A stretch of DNA of 64,000 bases, taken from positions 7,006,001-7,070,000 of the forward strand of contig OU015665.1 of the NCBI GenBank assembly GCA_907165275.2, read 5' to 3'. The stretch is from Zygaena filipendulae. Lineage: Eukaryota; Arthropoda; Insecta; Lepidoptera; Zygaenidae. A program made the translations under genes and the position numbers. Numbering within the stretch: the stretch's first letter is position 1; every line of letters starts with the position of its first letter. The notes under the pieces are model-generated. The model worked only from the letters and a program-made list of their open reading frames with translations. It was not told the DNA's origin and did no database searches. Of this stretch, positions 10,301 through 20,619 are shown piece by piece.

Positions 10301-13300
10301 AAAGGTTGACTGGCAGAGAATGTCACCGTGGCATTAATGATAATTCATTTAGTAGATAACAGCACAGTTTTACCCACGTTTTTAGGAGTTCCTGCAGGAA
10401 TTCCGGAACAAAAAGTAAGTACCCTATGTCCTTGTGTACCCCTGGGCCCTGACTTTGTGTGTGCAAAATAGGGATGTTGACGACTTTTGAAAATCAAAAA
10501 ACTAATTATTCTGTCAGTTAGAAAAATAAAAATCATTAGACACGTATTTTTGTTATTTTCCAAATAAATAAAAATACACAGATAAAGCGCATTAAAGTTT
10601 AGGGTGGGGACTTGTGACGTCACTTACCGCTACAAGCCGCCATACAAACTGCATTGGTTAGTGACGTCACGCGAAATTTCAACTCAATTTTATTTTATTT
10701 ATTTATTATTGTTTTGTTCTCAGGCAACATGGGCCCATAGATAAATATCTTACAAACTAATTTGCTCGTCCTCTGACTGCGCAGTGCGTCAATGTATTGC
10801 CGTTATTTTTTGATTACTTAAAAAAAGAAAAAATACGTGTCCAATATTTTTTATTAATCTACAATACGGACTAAAAAAATAAATTAGTCAAATAGCCTAT
10901 TTCATGATTATTGGTTGAGCTGTTAAAAGTATACTTCTTTCAGCAACAGTCTCTAGAATTTCCGTTAGTTTTCCAACATGATCTACACCATACAAGTTTA
11001 TCGGCGGGGGTGTGTTGTGTTTTTTCTTTATTGTGTTCAAGTCTTCATCTAGACTAGAATCTCGACAAGACTTTAAAATCTATTAAGCCCAAAGGTCCAT
11101 TTGCATTAATCTTCGACAGTGATGAAAACAGATTATTATGATTTGGTATAGTTTGGTATACAATAGTATACTACTACAGTTTACGCGGGTGAAACCGTAG
11201 GGACCAGCTAGTCAAAATCACCACTGAACTTTACATCCTATTCTTACAGGAGTTGATCGTTGTACTTTGTTGTTTGTACATTGTAGTTAACCATTACCAT
11301 TACAGTGGAACAAACCACAAGCAATGAAATACAGGAGATAAGAACAGAATCACCAATAAAGATAGAAGAAGCAGAAAATGTTGAAAACAGCGAAAAGGAA
11401 AAAAAACGATATATAAAAGTAGACGAACTTGGTTATAGTTTTGTGAAGGACATAAAAAAAGGTAGGTGAAAAGCAAAAACAAACCCAGAAATAGTGAACG
11501 GACTAGCATAAAACTTCTTGCTAAACTTTGTGCTAAATGACTCAACCTAGATAGGTACTCGAATGACTTATGTACCTACATCAAACATCAAACTCAAAAC
11601 TTAAATAAGGACAAGTTTTAACTGTGCGTTTATAGTACACGCAAACCGGGTGGTTTGCATCAAGAGCGGTTTCCATCCTCTTTGTTCACTGCCTGGAATG
11701 ATAAAATGTGTCCTTAATTTGGTATCAAAGTATCATAAGAATAAATTATTCTGAGGTGTTTCGTTGCAACGTTCCGTTTCACAAAATTAAAAGTTGAATA
11801 TTTTGGAAACTATTGAAATTTTTTTAGTAAATCTTTCACGATAACGCTTTTCTAAGGCTCTATTTTTGAAATATTGACACAATTTCTTATTATAAATTTC
11901 ATGCAAGTACCCTATTGTAGGTAAAAAAGAGCCATATCACAAGGTGTTGGTGAAAGAAATGCAGATGATGGATGGTGACAATAAGACGAAGGTGAAAGTG
12001 TACAACTGCGTGACTTGCCACATTTACGTCACCAATGTCGAGGAGTTCAGGCAACATCCGTGCAAACGTAAGCTCATGCGTAGGGTTGTAAATTAAAAGG
12101 TTTAATCTAATTTTAGTTATAATTTAAAAAATTTAAAAGTCTAATCTAAACATACATGTTACTTTATTTATATTTTTTTAAAACTAGCTGTCCCCCACGG
12201 TTTCACCCACGATAATATCGGAGTTCCCGCAGTAATTCCAGGATAAACCGATTTAGAAATCCTGCTCTAGAATCACTCCATTGGTGGAAACCGCATGAAA
12301 ATCCGTTCAATAGTTTATGAGTTTATCGCGAACAAATAAGCTTTGTTTTGTAATACGTAAGTAGGTACACATTTTGCTTTTTGTAATTTCAGTGCATTAT
12401 CCTTGCCCACAATGTCCTGTCGCGTACGACAATTCGAAAGCTTTATGTGCTCACATGAAAGCACACAAAAATAACGGTAAGTATAACTAAATCAATAATT
12501 CTTAATTTTATAAGTACCTAAATATAATTAGTCTGTCATACCGGGGCCCTAATTCCCTATTTACGAACGACATGCCATAAGTTATGGCAAACGTTATACA
12601 AAATACAAAAAGTATTTGCATTTTGCATTTAAATACATTTTATAACATATTTTGCACATCTCTGCCCATAACGCGCGTTTCTGTAACAAGATCACAAAAT
12701 GCTTTAATTTATTTACTGTATACATGGTAATATTAATATATATTAATATTCCGGTTCTGTGTAATGCCACTAAACTATCCCCTAGCCAAAAGGTTGACTG
12801 GTAGAGAATGCCTTAGGCATTAAGTCCGCCTTTTGTACATAAATGTGCAATAAAGTTCTTTAAATAATTAAATAAATAAATAAATGACTAAAAACTTATA
12901 AAACAGAAAGTATTAGGTGGCTCCAAAGGGCCAAATTATTGTGTTCTATAGGTGTTCGCCACGCGTTTGAGTTGTTTATGTATTATTTTTCGAGGGAAAC
13001 TTCATGGGCATGGGAGAGGAAACAATTTTTAAACGCATTGTGTGTATTGTGAATCCTTGCCCAGGATTCGAGATAGTATGTCTTTGGATTTTCCTATCTC
13101 GAATCCTGGGCAAGGATTCACAATACACACAATGCGTTTAAAACGCGAACACCTATAGAACACAATAATTTGGCCCTTTGGAGCCAACTAATACTTTCTG
13201 TTTTATAAGTTTTTAGTCATTTATTTATTTATTTAATTTATTTATTTATTAAAGCGGTACCCAAGGAGACTCATTGACAGTTTTTCTTATTAGGTAGGTA

Positions 13301-16300
13301 CTCTGATTTTCCATGGAACATAAAATTTTTTTTTTGTACATATTTGTATAATATGTAAGTAAATAAAAGGGTAAATAATGATTTTGAATTACTTTAGACG
13401 CCGGCACAGTCATCGAGACCGAAGATAACGGCATATACAAGTGTGGCATATGTTCGACGGTGTTTCCGACAAACAAATCGTTAAAACTGCACAAAAGAAT
13501 GCACGATCCTGTTAAGTAAGTTTTTATTTGTGTATATAGATAGGGTTCTGGAAATTAGTGAGCGATACCTACCTACCTAACACAATATTGTACTCATGTT
13601 AGCCAACAACTTTCCTATAAATGATCACAATCTTCATAATTAATGTCATATGTCACCATAAAATTGAACACCTTTTTCGAGATGGCGAATGGCGATGGCG
13701 CCGAAAGCTTTACCTAAAATTTTAAATAAACTTTTTTAAATACCATCTGACTACCATCATACTAATATTATAAAGAGGTAATGTTTGTGAGTTTGTGACG
13801 TTGTAGGGGTAATCTCTGGATTTACTGAACCAATTTTGTCATTTTTTCACTTCTAGCGACACAGGGTACTTTTCATCCCTAAATGCCCCGGAAACTCTGA
13901 AACAGCGATGATAGCTCAGTGGTTGGTGCGTTCGGATCAAACGGCGCACGGCGTAGGTTCAAACCCTAACACTGAGCTTGAGCTGTCGGTGAAGGAAAAC
14001 ATCGTGAGGAAATCATAGCATGGTGGTAGGGCGCTCTCTAGTGCCCGGCTGGCTAGCTACCACCTTCAAGTTGCAAATCTGTCGCCAAGTACCTAACGGT
14101 GTGTTCCGACAGCCCCACTTGAAAGCCAGTTCCCATCCCCATTTCAGGTCGGCAACGCACCTGTATGCCTTCTGGTGTTGCAGATGTCCATGGGCGGCGG
14201 TAATCACTTACCATCAGGTGTACCACTTGCCCGTTTTGCCCCCTATGACATAAAAAAAACTAACTACCGCCGGTGAAACAGCGGGGGACAGCTAGTATTC
14301 GCTTCCTCGGTTCACTTGCATTTCCATACGTGCTAAGCGTGCGTTATTATTGGTTGGCGCAGATCCCGGCCGATAGAGCCGCCGGTGACGCTGGCGTCGG
14401 GCGCGGCGGTGAGCGCGGACAAGTACCTGTGCGCCGTGTGCGACAAGCTCATACCGAAGGACTACAAGGCGATCCACCAGAGCTTCCACAAGAACGACAA
14501 CGCGCTCAACTGCGACATATGCAACAGGAAGTTCCAGTCCGCCGACTATCTGCAAATGCACATGAAAGTGCACAACGTCGACAAGGTGAGACACAGATCT
14601 ACTTGATCCCACACTAAGCTATAAGCTTGTGTCGTGGAAACCAAGCTAACGTGGTATATTATACTACATACATATTACATATACAGGCTATATTATGCTA
14701 GCTGTCCCGCGCGGTTTCACCCGCGGTAATTTCGGAGTACCCGCGAGAATTCCGGATTACAATATAGCCTATGTTACTCAGGGATAATGCAGCTTTCTAA
14801 TGGTGAAAGAATTTTTGAAATCAGTTCAGTAGTTTTTGAGTTAAATCGTAACAAACAAACAAAAAATCAAATCTTTCCTCTTTATAATATTCCCTGTGTT
14901 CCTCACACGAAGTCCACCCCCACCGGTTCCCCATCCGAACCTCTTGATTAGCGGGTAGGCATGGTGACCAACTGCGCCAACCGGGTCATTGCGACGAGTC
15001 GATCGGACCGTTCGCCGACTGGAATGCACTCTTTATTACAAACTAACTGTTCCCCGCATTAATTTAGTCTGTCTGTCTGTCTGTCTGTCGGTCTGTTACG
15101 CTTTCACGAACTTTAACGACTCAACCGATCATAATGAAATTTTGCATACACGTTGTCAGGGATACAGAGAAGGACATATGGTACTTTTATCCCGGAATTC
15201 CCGCGGGAACTCCCAACTTATCGTGGGTGAAACCGCGGGGAACAGCTAGTCAAATAATAAAAGTGGCATTGCAAAAAGTTTGGTTTGTTTGTCCGAACAT
15301 AGATAGATGGTGACTCTTGCTTTCGTGGCCGCTTCCGCATATATGTCACGATTCAACAAAATGGTTAACTTTTTGTGTACAATAAGAGGTTCCCGAGGGA
15401 ATCTAAAAACGCGTAGGAAAAATCAAGTATGTTGCTAACAAATAAATAGAGAGTTATAAAGAGCGCCGTCTCTAAAATAACGGCCGAGGCAATTTTTATC
15501 GTGTTCATTTGTATGTAATAATTGGCTACTTGACTAAATTTTATTTTAGTCCGTCGTGTAGATTAATAAAAAGTGTTGGACTCGTATTTTTCATTTTTTT
15601 ACGTAATCAAAAAAATAACGGCGATACATGGAGTTGAAATTTCGCGTGACGTCACAACCCGGTGCAGTTTGTATGGGGGCTTATACCAGTTAGTGACGTT
15701 ACGAGCCCCAACCCTAAACTTTAATGCGCTTTATCTAGCAAAAAATAAGTGCTATTATTTTTTTAGTTCTAACTGACGGACTAATTATCATTTAGATTTT
15801 CAGACTCCGGAAAATACCCAATTGTTTCAGGCACCCGTGAACAATCAAGACAAATCGTTGCCGTACAACTGTTTGTATTGTAACAGACAATTTGCGAGGC
15901 CCCACGAGAAAGTTAAACACGAGCGAATACATACAGGTAGGTTTAAGAACCAATAATATAACATTATGAACCAATATAGTATCAATCGATCCTTACATTT
16001 TATAAAACAAAGTCCTCCGCGGCGTCTGTTTGTCTGTCTGTTCGCGATAAACTCAAAAACCACTGAACGGATTTTCATCCGTTTTTCATTAATAGATTCA
16101 TGAGGAAGGTTTATATGTACAGTCTATTATTGAGTTTTCACGGGAACTATGAAACTACCGCGTGTGAAACCGTGAGGAACAGCTAGTATATATTATAACA
16201 ATGCTGATATCAAAACCTACTGAAATGAAAGTGTGAAAGTTGGTTAACAATAAATGGAAAATACACAAAGTAGGTATAGCGTAATCTTTTGACTAACTAC

Positions 16301-19300
16301 CGAATGGGTATCGCACGTTACACTAAAAATAAAAACCATAGCACCAACTTAGTCATGTAGTCATTTAATAAAAACAATACCCTGTCGCGAGGTCTGTAGG
16401 TCTATTTTGAAAGCAGTGGTTACATTATGTTAAAAGTAAAACACATTATGCACGAGTTTGTAATATATTTTTTATCGTGGCGCATGCAATAATATAATTA
16501 TATCAAAAGTCATAATATGCCTTTTTAATGTTCCTACTGCTGGAGGATACTCGGGCTTACTCCCGTTCGCGTTACTTACTCATCTAAAAAGCTAAAGACG
16601 TCATAATATTTTATACAAATTATGACGCGAGACGTTTGAAAAGTGGTCACTCTGATAGGTTTTTAAATTTAATTATCGTCTTATTTTATCTTTGTCGTTC
16701 CTATAAATGCTTGAAACTAAAAATTATTTACTGAGTTGAGAGTTCATTGTTCACTGCGTTGTGTCTCAAGTTAAACATTAGTTGATCGTTGACTGCAGGC
16801 GAGAAGCCGCACTCGTGCGAGATCTGCGGCAAGTCGTTCCGAGTGTCGTACTGCCTCACGCTGCACATGCGCACGCACACCGGTGCGCGCCCTTACGCCT
16901 GCCCCCACTGCGGCAAGAGGTGGGTGCTACTACCAAAACGTTTTTTTTTGTAACATTGACCCCATAAGGGTAAGGCAATGGAATCTAAGTTCATACAACC
17001 AGTTCATATGTTTTTCTTTTCAGAAGTGATTTACATTGTGAGATGCATTTCAAAGTTTTGCCGAGACTTCTGGAAGCAATTCTTAAAGTCACCCCAGTCA
17101 TTAGTCACCCCATTTCATCTTTTACAGTTTCCACACACTGTTCATCACCAATGGATCACTATTATGCAAATTTTATCACGTTTAGAATTTACACAATGTT
17201 AACCACGATAAATTAATTTGTTAAACAAAGAAATAAAACTGACGTCCATTTTGCTCAAATGTCGCCAAAAGACTAGCCTAGATTCTCGTCGACAAAACGA
17301 TATATTATGTCGACGAGAGTCGATAAAATGACTTGATAAAATTTTATCATGTTGCGTATCTTAGCCCCGCTGAACGCAGTCACATACACAAAACAGATTT
17401 GTTTTTGTTTGTTAAATTTGCCACTTTCGAGGAAAGAAAAGAAAACTAAACCCATACAGCCAAGTCCGAAACCGATTAATCGGCTATCGCCTCAACCTTC
17501 GACCGAAGCCGAAGCAGTAGGTTTAAATTTAATAACCCTAAAAAATTATATAGTGTCGCCGCTGCCACGCCCGCCGCGTATGACCACTTTTATTGTATTC
17601 TCGCGCTATTAGTAACTTTCGGCTTAGGCCGAAGCAGAATTTTCAGTCGGACACCAATTTTTGTGTGAATACTATGTCTAATAACGCGTTGACGCGTACC
17701 GTGTCGGTAGGTTCAAAGCGCACAGCGTGTACAACCACCACTTGCAGACGCACTCGGAGGTGCGTGCGTACAAGTGCCCGTACTGCCCGAAGGCGTTCAA
17801 GACGAGCGTGCAGCTCGCCGGCCACAAGAACTCGCACACCAAGCCGTTCTCGTGCCAACACTGCAACAGGTGACCGCTCGCACTGTATACGCTAACACAT
17901 CGCACTATTTACTGCACTTAATCAAAGTACAACGAGTGTTAACATATTTTTTTATGCTAACTGTACTTTATTGCTCCAAAAGAAAAACGTTATACATTAG
18001 ACAAATAAGAAGCAAATACATAACAACATGCGAGCTTCTTGCTAGAAACATTGTTTCCAAGATTACGGAAACCAGTGTCTCACGGAGGCTCGTGAGATAT
18101 GTTTTCCATCTTGATGCTATTTTCACACGTGAAAATTGCATGATAAAGCGTGTTTGTCAAGAAAACAAGTCAAAATTGTAGTAAAAGTCATAAGAAGATT
18201 TTTGTAATTCCTCCCCCCCCCTCGTCTGAAAAGTAAGCTACGTTTCTGTATTGAGTCATGAAATCTGAAAAATAAATTAATATAGCTGACGTAATTACCA
18301 TCCATACCCTCTCCCCCATATCCTGTGTCATCTATACTAATATTATGAAGAGGTAAAGTTTATGAGTTTGTGACATTGTAGGGATAATCTCTGGATCTAC
18401 TGAACCGATTTTGAAAATTATCAAACTTAAGGAAACTACGGTAGTTATGATTGACATAGGGTACCTACTTATTATCCCGAAATTACTGCGGGTGAGGCCG
18501 CGGGGGACGGCTTGTCAAAGATAAACATGGTGAAGACCCCTAGCGGCCCCCTTTAGTGCTTACGTAATACTAGAATAATATTCCGATACACGGCGCGCGG
18601 GCAGGCCGTTCGCGTCGCTGTACGCGGTGCGCGTGCACACGGAGACGCACCTGCGGCAGAACAACCTCAAGTTCTCGTGCGCGCTGTGCGGCGCCAGCTA
18701 CGCGCGCACCTTCGCGCTCAAGGACCACATGAAGCAGGCGCACGACAAGGAGATGGACGCCGCCGGCGCCGACCCAGTGGTGAGGTCTCTCTTTTAGGGT
18801 ACCGTACCCGTAAGGGTAAAACGCGACCCGTCCGTACTAAGACTTCGCTGTCCGTCTGTCACCAGGCCGTATCTCATGAACTGTGATAGACAGTTGGAAT
18901 TTTCACAGATGATGTATTTCTGTTGCCGCTATAACAACAAATACTAATAAATAGAATATAATATATATTTAAGGGGCCTCCCATACAACAAACGTGATTT
19001 TTTTGGTTCGTTTTTGCTCGATATAGACAGCGGCAACAGGTAGACGCTTGAAATAGTCACAGAATATTTAGTTATACACTTATTCACTTTAAGATGACAT
19101 TAAAATAAAACAAATATTAAATGGGAGCTCCCATACAACAGACATTTTTTTTTGTCGTTTTTATATTATAATATAATGGTACGGAACCCTTCGTGCGCGA
19201 GTCCGACTCGCACTTAGCCTATTTTTTATCTAATTACCAAGTAAATACATGTGCATGCTGTGGCCATCTATTATCAGGTTACATATTGTTAACTTTGCTA

Positions 19301-19954
19301 CCAACCAATCCCAAATGCTCCGGATTCCCAAATATTAGCTGCCCCCACGGTTCACCTGCGGTGATTTCGGAGTTTCTGCGGGAATTCCGGGATAAAAAGT
19401 ACCTTATGTCCTTCTCTGTAACAACGTGTGTGCAAAATTAAATGGTGATCGATCCAACCGTTCACGCGAGATGCCGTGACCAAGGGAAATAGGGATTCAT
19501 TACATTAATAGTATTCTGTATGCCACGTTGTAAATGTATACGTATTTTTTTGAAGTGAAACTTATTTGAGTGCGAGGGAAAAACAATATTTGTTGCGCGT
19601 TATCGTAACGCGCTGTAATATGGTCATAGAGAAGAAGCTCATAAGCCACGTGAGTGGGATAGAAAAAAAAAACGGTGTTACAATCAATTTTGTACTCTAA
19701 GACTCCTGTATACAAGGTTGATTATAAATTAAATTTTAGTGTCGAGTGAGTACCATGTAGCCTAATTACATCTTTTCTGTCAGAAACATTATAGTACCTA
19801 TCTGTTTTTTTTATACTTTCATTAAAATAAAATAATAATTGGTTTTTAAATGTCGTGACAGACAAACAGCAAGGACAACGACTGGGCAATGGCAGATATT
19901 ATCAAGAAAGACAGCGATGACGCACAAAGTCAAAAAGACGTTGGTCAGGTTTGA
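7304..19954 (+). CDS. C2H2 zinc-finger protein, 14 exons, 755 aa
   Basis: Exons: 7304-7571, 7650-7913, 8469-8623, 10024-10195, 11306-11461, 11921-12067, 12393-12476, 13398-13515, 14363-14585, 15804-15936, 16799-16919, 17711-17869, 18605-18779, 19862-19954. All introns are GT-AG and the phase is kept throughout; stop TGA at 19952. The N-terminal third has degenerate fingers (CPIC...H...C near residue 40; a short CNTC finger in exon 3; CVTC...HPC in exon 6) and acidic linkers. Canonical fingers follow: PCPQC and KCGIC (exons 7, 8), two in exon 9, then an array across exons 10-13 (YNCLYC, HSCEIC, YACPHC, YKCPYC, FSCQHC, FSCALC) with HTGEKP-type linkers. This predicts a nuclear DNA-binding regulator; the target is unknown. 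There is no BTB, SET or clear ZAD domain. Exon 10 has an alternative in-frame acceptor after 15830. Exons 9-13 are far more GC-rich than exons 1-8. Confidence 0.9.
8000..8323. mobile_element. MITE, GGCTAGTTTCC family, full copy 1
   Basis: Inverted termini GGCTAGTTTCCT / AGGAAACTAGCC with TA on both sides, as in Tc1/mariner-type MITEs. About 324 bp. The interior has opposed TGACGTCA-like words and ATACGTGTC. It lies in intron 2 of the zinc-finger gene. Close copies are at 22934-23257 (opposite orientation) and 62837-63157. Confidence 0.85.
9396..9580 (-). repeat. Dispersed CCGCGG-type lepidopteran repeat
   Basis: Reverse orientation. Ends GGGTGAAACCGCAGGGGAGCTAG. In intron 3 of the zinc-finger gene. 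Two more diverged reverse copies follow at about 9600-9748 and 9752-9931. Confidence 0.7.
10480..10905. repeat. Diverged relative of the GGCTAGTTTCC MITE
   Basis: Carries the internal words ACACGTATTTTT, AAGCGCATTAAAGTTTAGGG, TGACGTCAC and ATACGTGTCCAATATTTTTTA of the full MITE. It is rearranged and split by unrelated sequence. It lies in intron 4 of the zinc-finger gene. Confidence 0.6.
11746..11916 (+). mobile_element. 3' end of a GGGTACTTGCATG-family MITE abutting a splice acceptor
   Basis: About 170 bp matching the right end of the MITE at 55964-56594, from TTTCGTTGCAACGTTCCG to GCAAGTACCCT. Its end lies 4-6 bp before the exon starting at 11921, so the branch-point and pyrimidine region of this intron is MITE-derived. 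Confidence 0.85.
12184..12352 (+). repeat. Dispersed CCGCGG-type lepidopteran repeat
   Basis: Begins ACTAGCTGTCCCCCACGG. Forward orientation, in intron 6 of the zinc-finger gene. Confidence 0.7.
12861..13250. mobile_element. Long foldback (inverted repeat) element in intron 7
   Basis: Left arm 12861-13076 and right arm 13094-13250 are reverse complements around a 17-nt loop (13077-13093). Shared words include CTATAGGTGTTCG / CGAACACCTATAG and ATCCTTGCCCAGGATTCG. The left arm carries an extra block of about 60 bp (after CACGCGTTT, before AAACGCATTGTG) that the right arm lacks. Confidence 0.85.
13752..13900 (-). repeat. Dispersed CCGCGG-type repeat, split by a SINE
   Basis: Reverse copy beginning TACTAATATTATAAAGAGG. 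It breaks off at about 13900 and resumes at 14262-14296 (GTGAAACAGCGGGGGACAGC) after the SINE at 13905-14258. Confidence 0.7.
13905..14258 (+). mobile_element. tRNA-derived SINE
   Basis: The head has a pol III A box (TAGCTCAGTGGTTGG, 13912-13926) and B box (GGTTCAAAC, 13956-13964). A unique body follows with GCGCTCTCTAGTGCCCGGCT and GTGTTGCAGATGTCCATGGG, and the tail is CCCCCTATGACATAAAAAAA. It is inserted inside another repeat, so it is younger than that repeat. It is not a functional tRNA gene. Confidence 0.8.
14697..14890 (+). repeat. Dispersed CCGCGG-type lepidopteran repeat
   Basis: Begins GCTAGCTGTCCCGCGCGGTT and ends CTCTTTATAATATT. Forward orientation, in intron 9 of the zinc-finger gene. 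Confidence 0.7.
15062..15250 (-). repeat. Dispersed CCGCGG-type repeat with a TCTG microsatellite
   Basis: Reverse copy. It starts with about six TCTG units (15067-15090) and ends GGTGAAACCGCGGGGAACAG. Confidence 0.75.
15530..15785. repeat. Diverged GGCTAGTTTCC MITE relic near a splice acceptor
   Basis: Holds TAGTCCGTCGTGTAGATTA, GACGTCACAACC, TTTAATGCGCTTTATC and CTAACTGACGGACTAA. It ends about 20 bp before the exon starting at 15804. Confidence 0.6.
15997..16188 (-). repeat. Dispersed CCGCGG-type lepidopteran repeat
   Basis: Reverse copy: TATAAAACAAAGTCCTCCGC at the start, GTGAGGAACAGCTAGTAT at the end. In intron 10 of the zinc-finger gene. Confidence 0.7.
16943..17275 (+). mobile_element. 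Dispersed element, GTTAAATTTACCCCAATGGGG family, copy 1
   Basis: Diverged first copy. It contains CCCCATAAGGGTAAGGCAA, CACACTGTTCATCACCAATGG and GAAATAAAACTGACGTCCA and ends GTCGCCAAAAG. Other copies: 43968-44195, 53993-54310, 57343-57725, 57790-58385. Non-coding. Confidence 0.65.
18330..18518 (-). repeat. Dispersed CCGCGG-type lepidopteran repeat
   Basis: Reverse copy from CTATACTAATATTATGAAG to GCCGCGGGGGACGGC. In intron 12 of the zinc-finger gene. Confidence 0.7.
18795..19218 (+). repeat. Dispersed lepidopteran repeat with GGTACCGTACCC / GGTACGGAACCC ends
   Basis: Starts TAGGGTACCGTACCC, contains CTGTTGCCGCTATAACAACA and two CTCCCATACAACA boxes, and ends GGTACGGAACCCTTCGTG then CGAGTCCGACTCGCACTT. 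This block is common in moth and butterfly genomes. In intron 13 of the zinc-finger gene. Confidence 0.7.
19333..19467 (+). repeat. Dispersed CCGCGG-type repeat, 3' truncated
   Basis: Forward copy starting ATTAGCTGCCCCCACGG and stopping near GATCGATCCAACCGTTCACG. Confidence 0.6.
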
Positions 19955-20037
19955 AAAAAAATTCTCAGTAGTAGTCAACAGATCTTACAGAGTCACGTTG
20001 GCCAGCTCCTCTGAGAGCAATTCTGATTGATAAGGTC

Positions 20038-20350
20038 AAACCGCACTAGAGTGACGCGACGCGACACGTAGCGATGTGCCTAATCACTAATCGATCAATC
20101 GATTACATGAGTAATCGATTATTATTAGTAGATTATGCTCGGTTGATGAATCGGGATTAAAAAGATATGCAATGATTAACTCGTATTAATCCAATGGTTT
20201 GGACCGTAAGTATAAGTATAAAATGGTCATTGTTAATAACAACTAAACTAAACTATACTATACTATAACTATATAAAATACCTTAGTTATAATATTCTAT
20301 AATAACTATGAACATCACTATACATATCGTATCACTCTAGTGCGGTTTGA
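20038..20350. mobile_element. MITE with TCAAACCGCACTAGAGTGA termini
   Basis: 19-bp perfect inverted termini (20037-20055 and 20332-20350) bound about 313 bp. It lies 83 bp past the zinc-finger stop codon, so it is probably part of that gene's 3' UTR. Confidence 0.85.
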
Positions 20351-20605
20351 ACTCTACTGAGCAAGGCTGTGATTGCGCCGCAAGCGTTTTTGCGCTTTAT
20401 TACAGTCTGGCGTAAGGTTGTTTATATATTTAGTAATGCTTTCGCGTACTATTATTGTTAGGAGGGTGTGTTATTTCGTAGTTAACCTGTGCTTTTAGAG
20501 TTTCAGTTTTTATTAAATATTTAACTCATTTTTTATGTTACGTACCTATATACAAATATATTATATTCTTTTTATCCCATATAAACTGTATGTTTCCCAA
20601 ATACA

Positions 20606-20611
20606 AATAAA
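20606..20611 (+). terminator. Candidate poly(A) signal of the zinc-finger gene
   Basis: AATAAATAAA about 650 bases after the stop at 19954. It is the first strong signal seen beyond the MITE in the 3' UTR. Confidence 0.4.
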
Positions 20612-20619
20612 TAAAAAAT

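Noticed and set aside
13905..13980. tRNA gene
   Set aside because: A and B boxes are present, but no cloverleaf acceptor stem closes, and the sequence continues into a SINE body and A-rich tail.
14013..14253. Overlapping ORFs of 64 and 77 codons
   Set aside because: They lie wholly inside the tRNA-derived SINE.
15067..15090. TCTG tandem array as a CRISPR-like or satellite array
   Set aside because: A simple 4-bp microsatellite at the edge of a dispersed repeat, with no spacers.
17774..18181. 135-codon plus-strand ORF
   Set aside because: Its start is an out-of-frame shadow of zinc-finger exon 12 and the rest is intron sequence.
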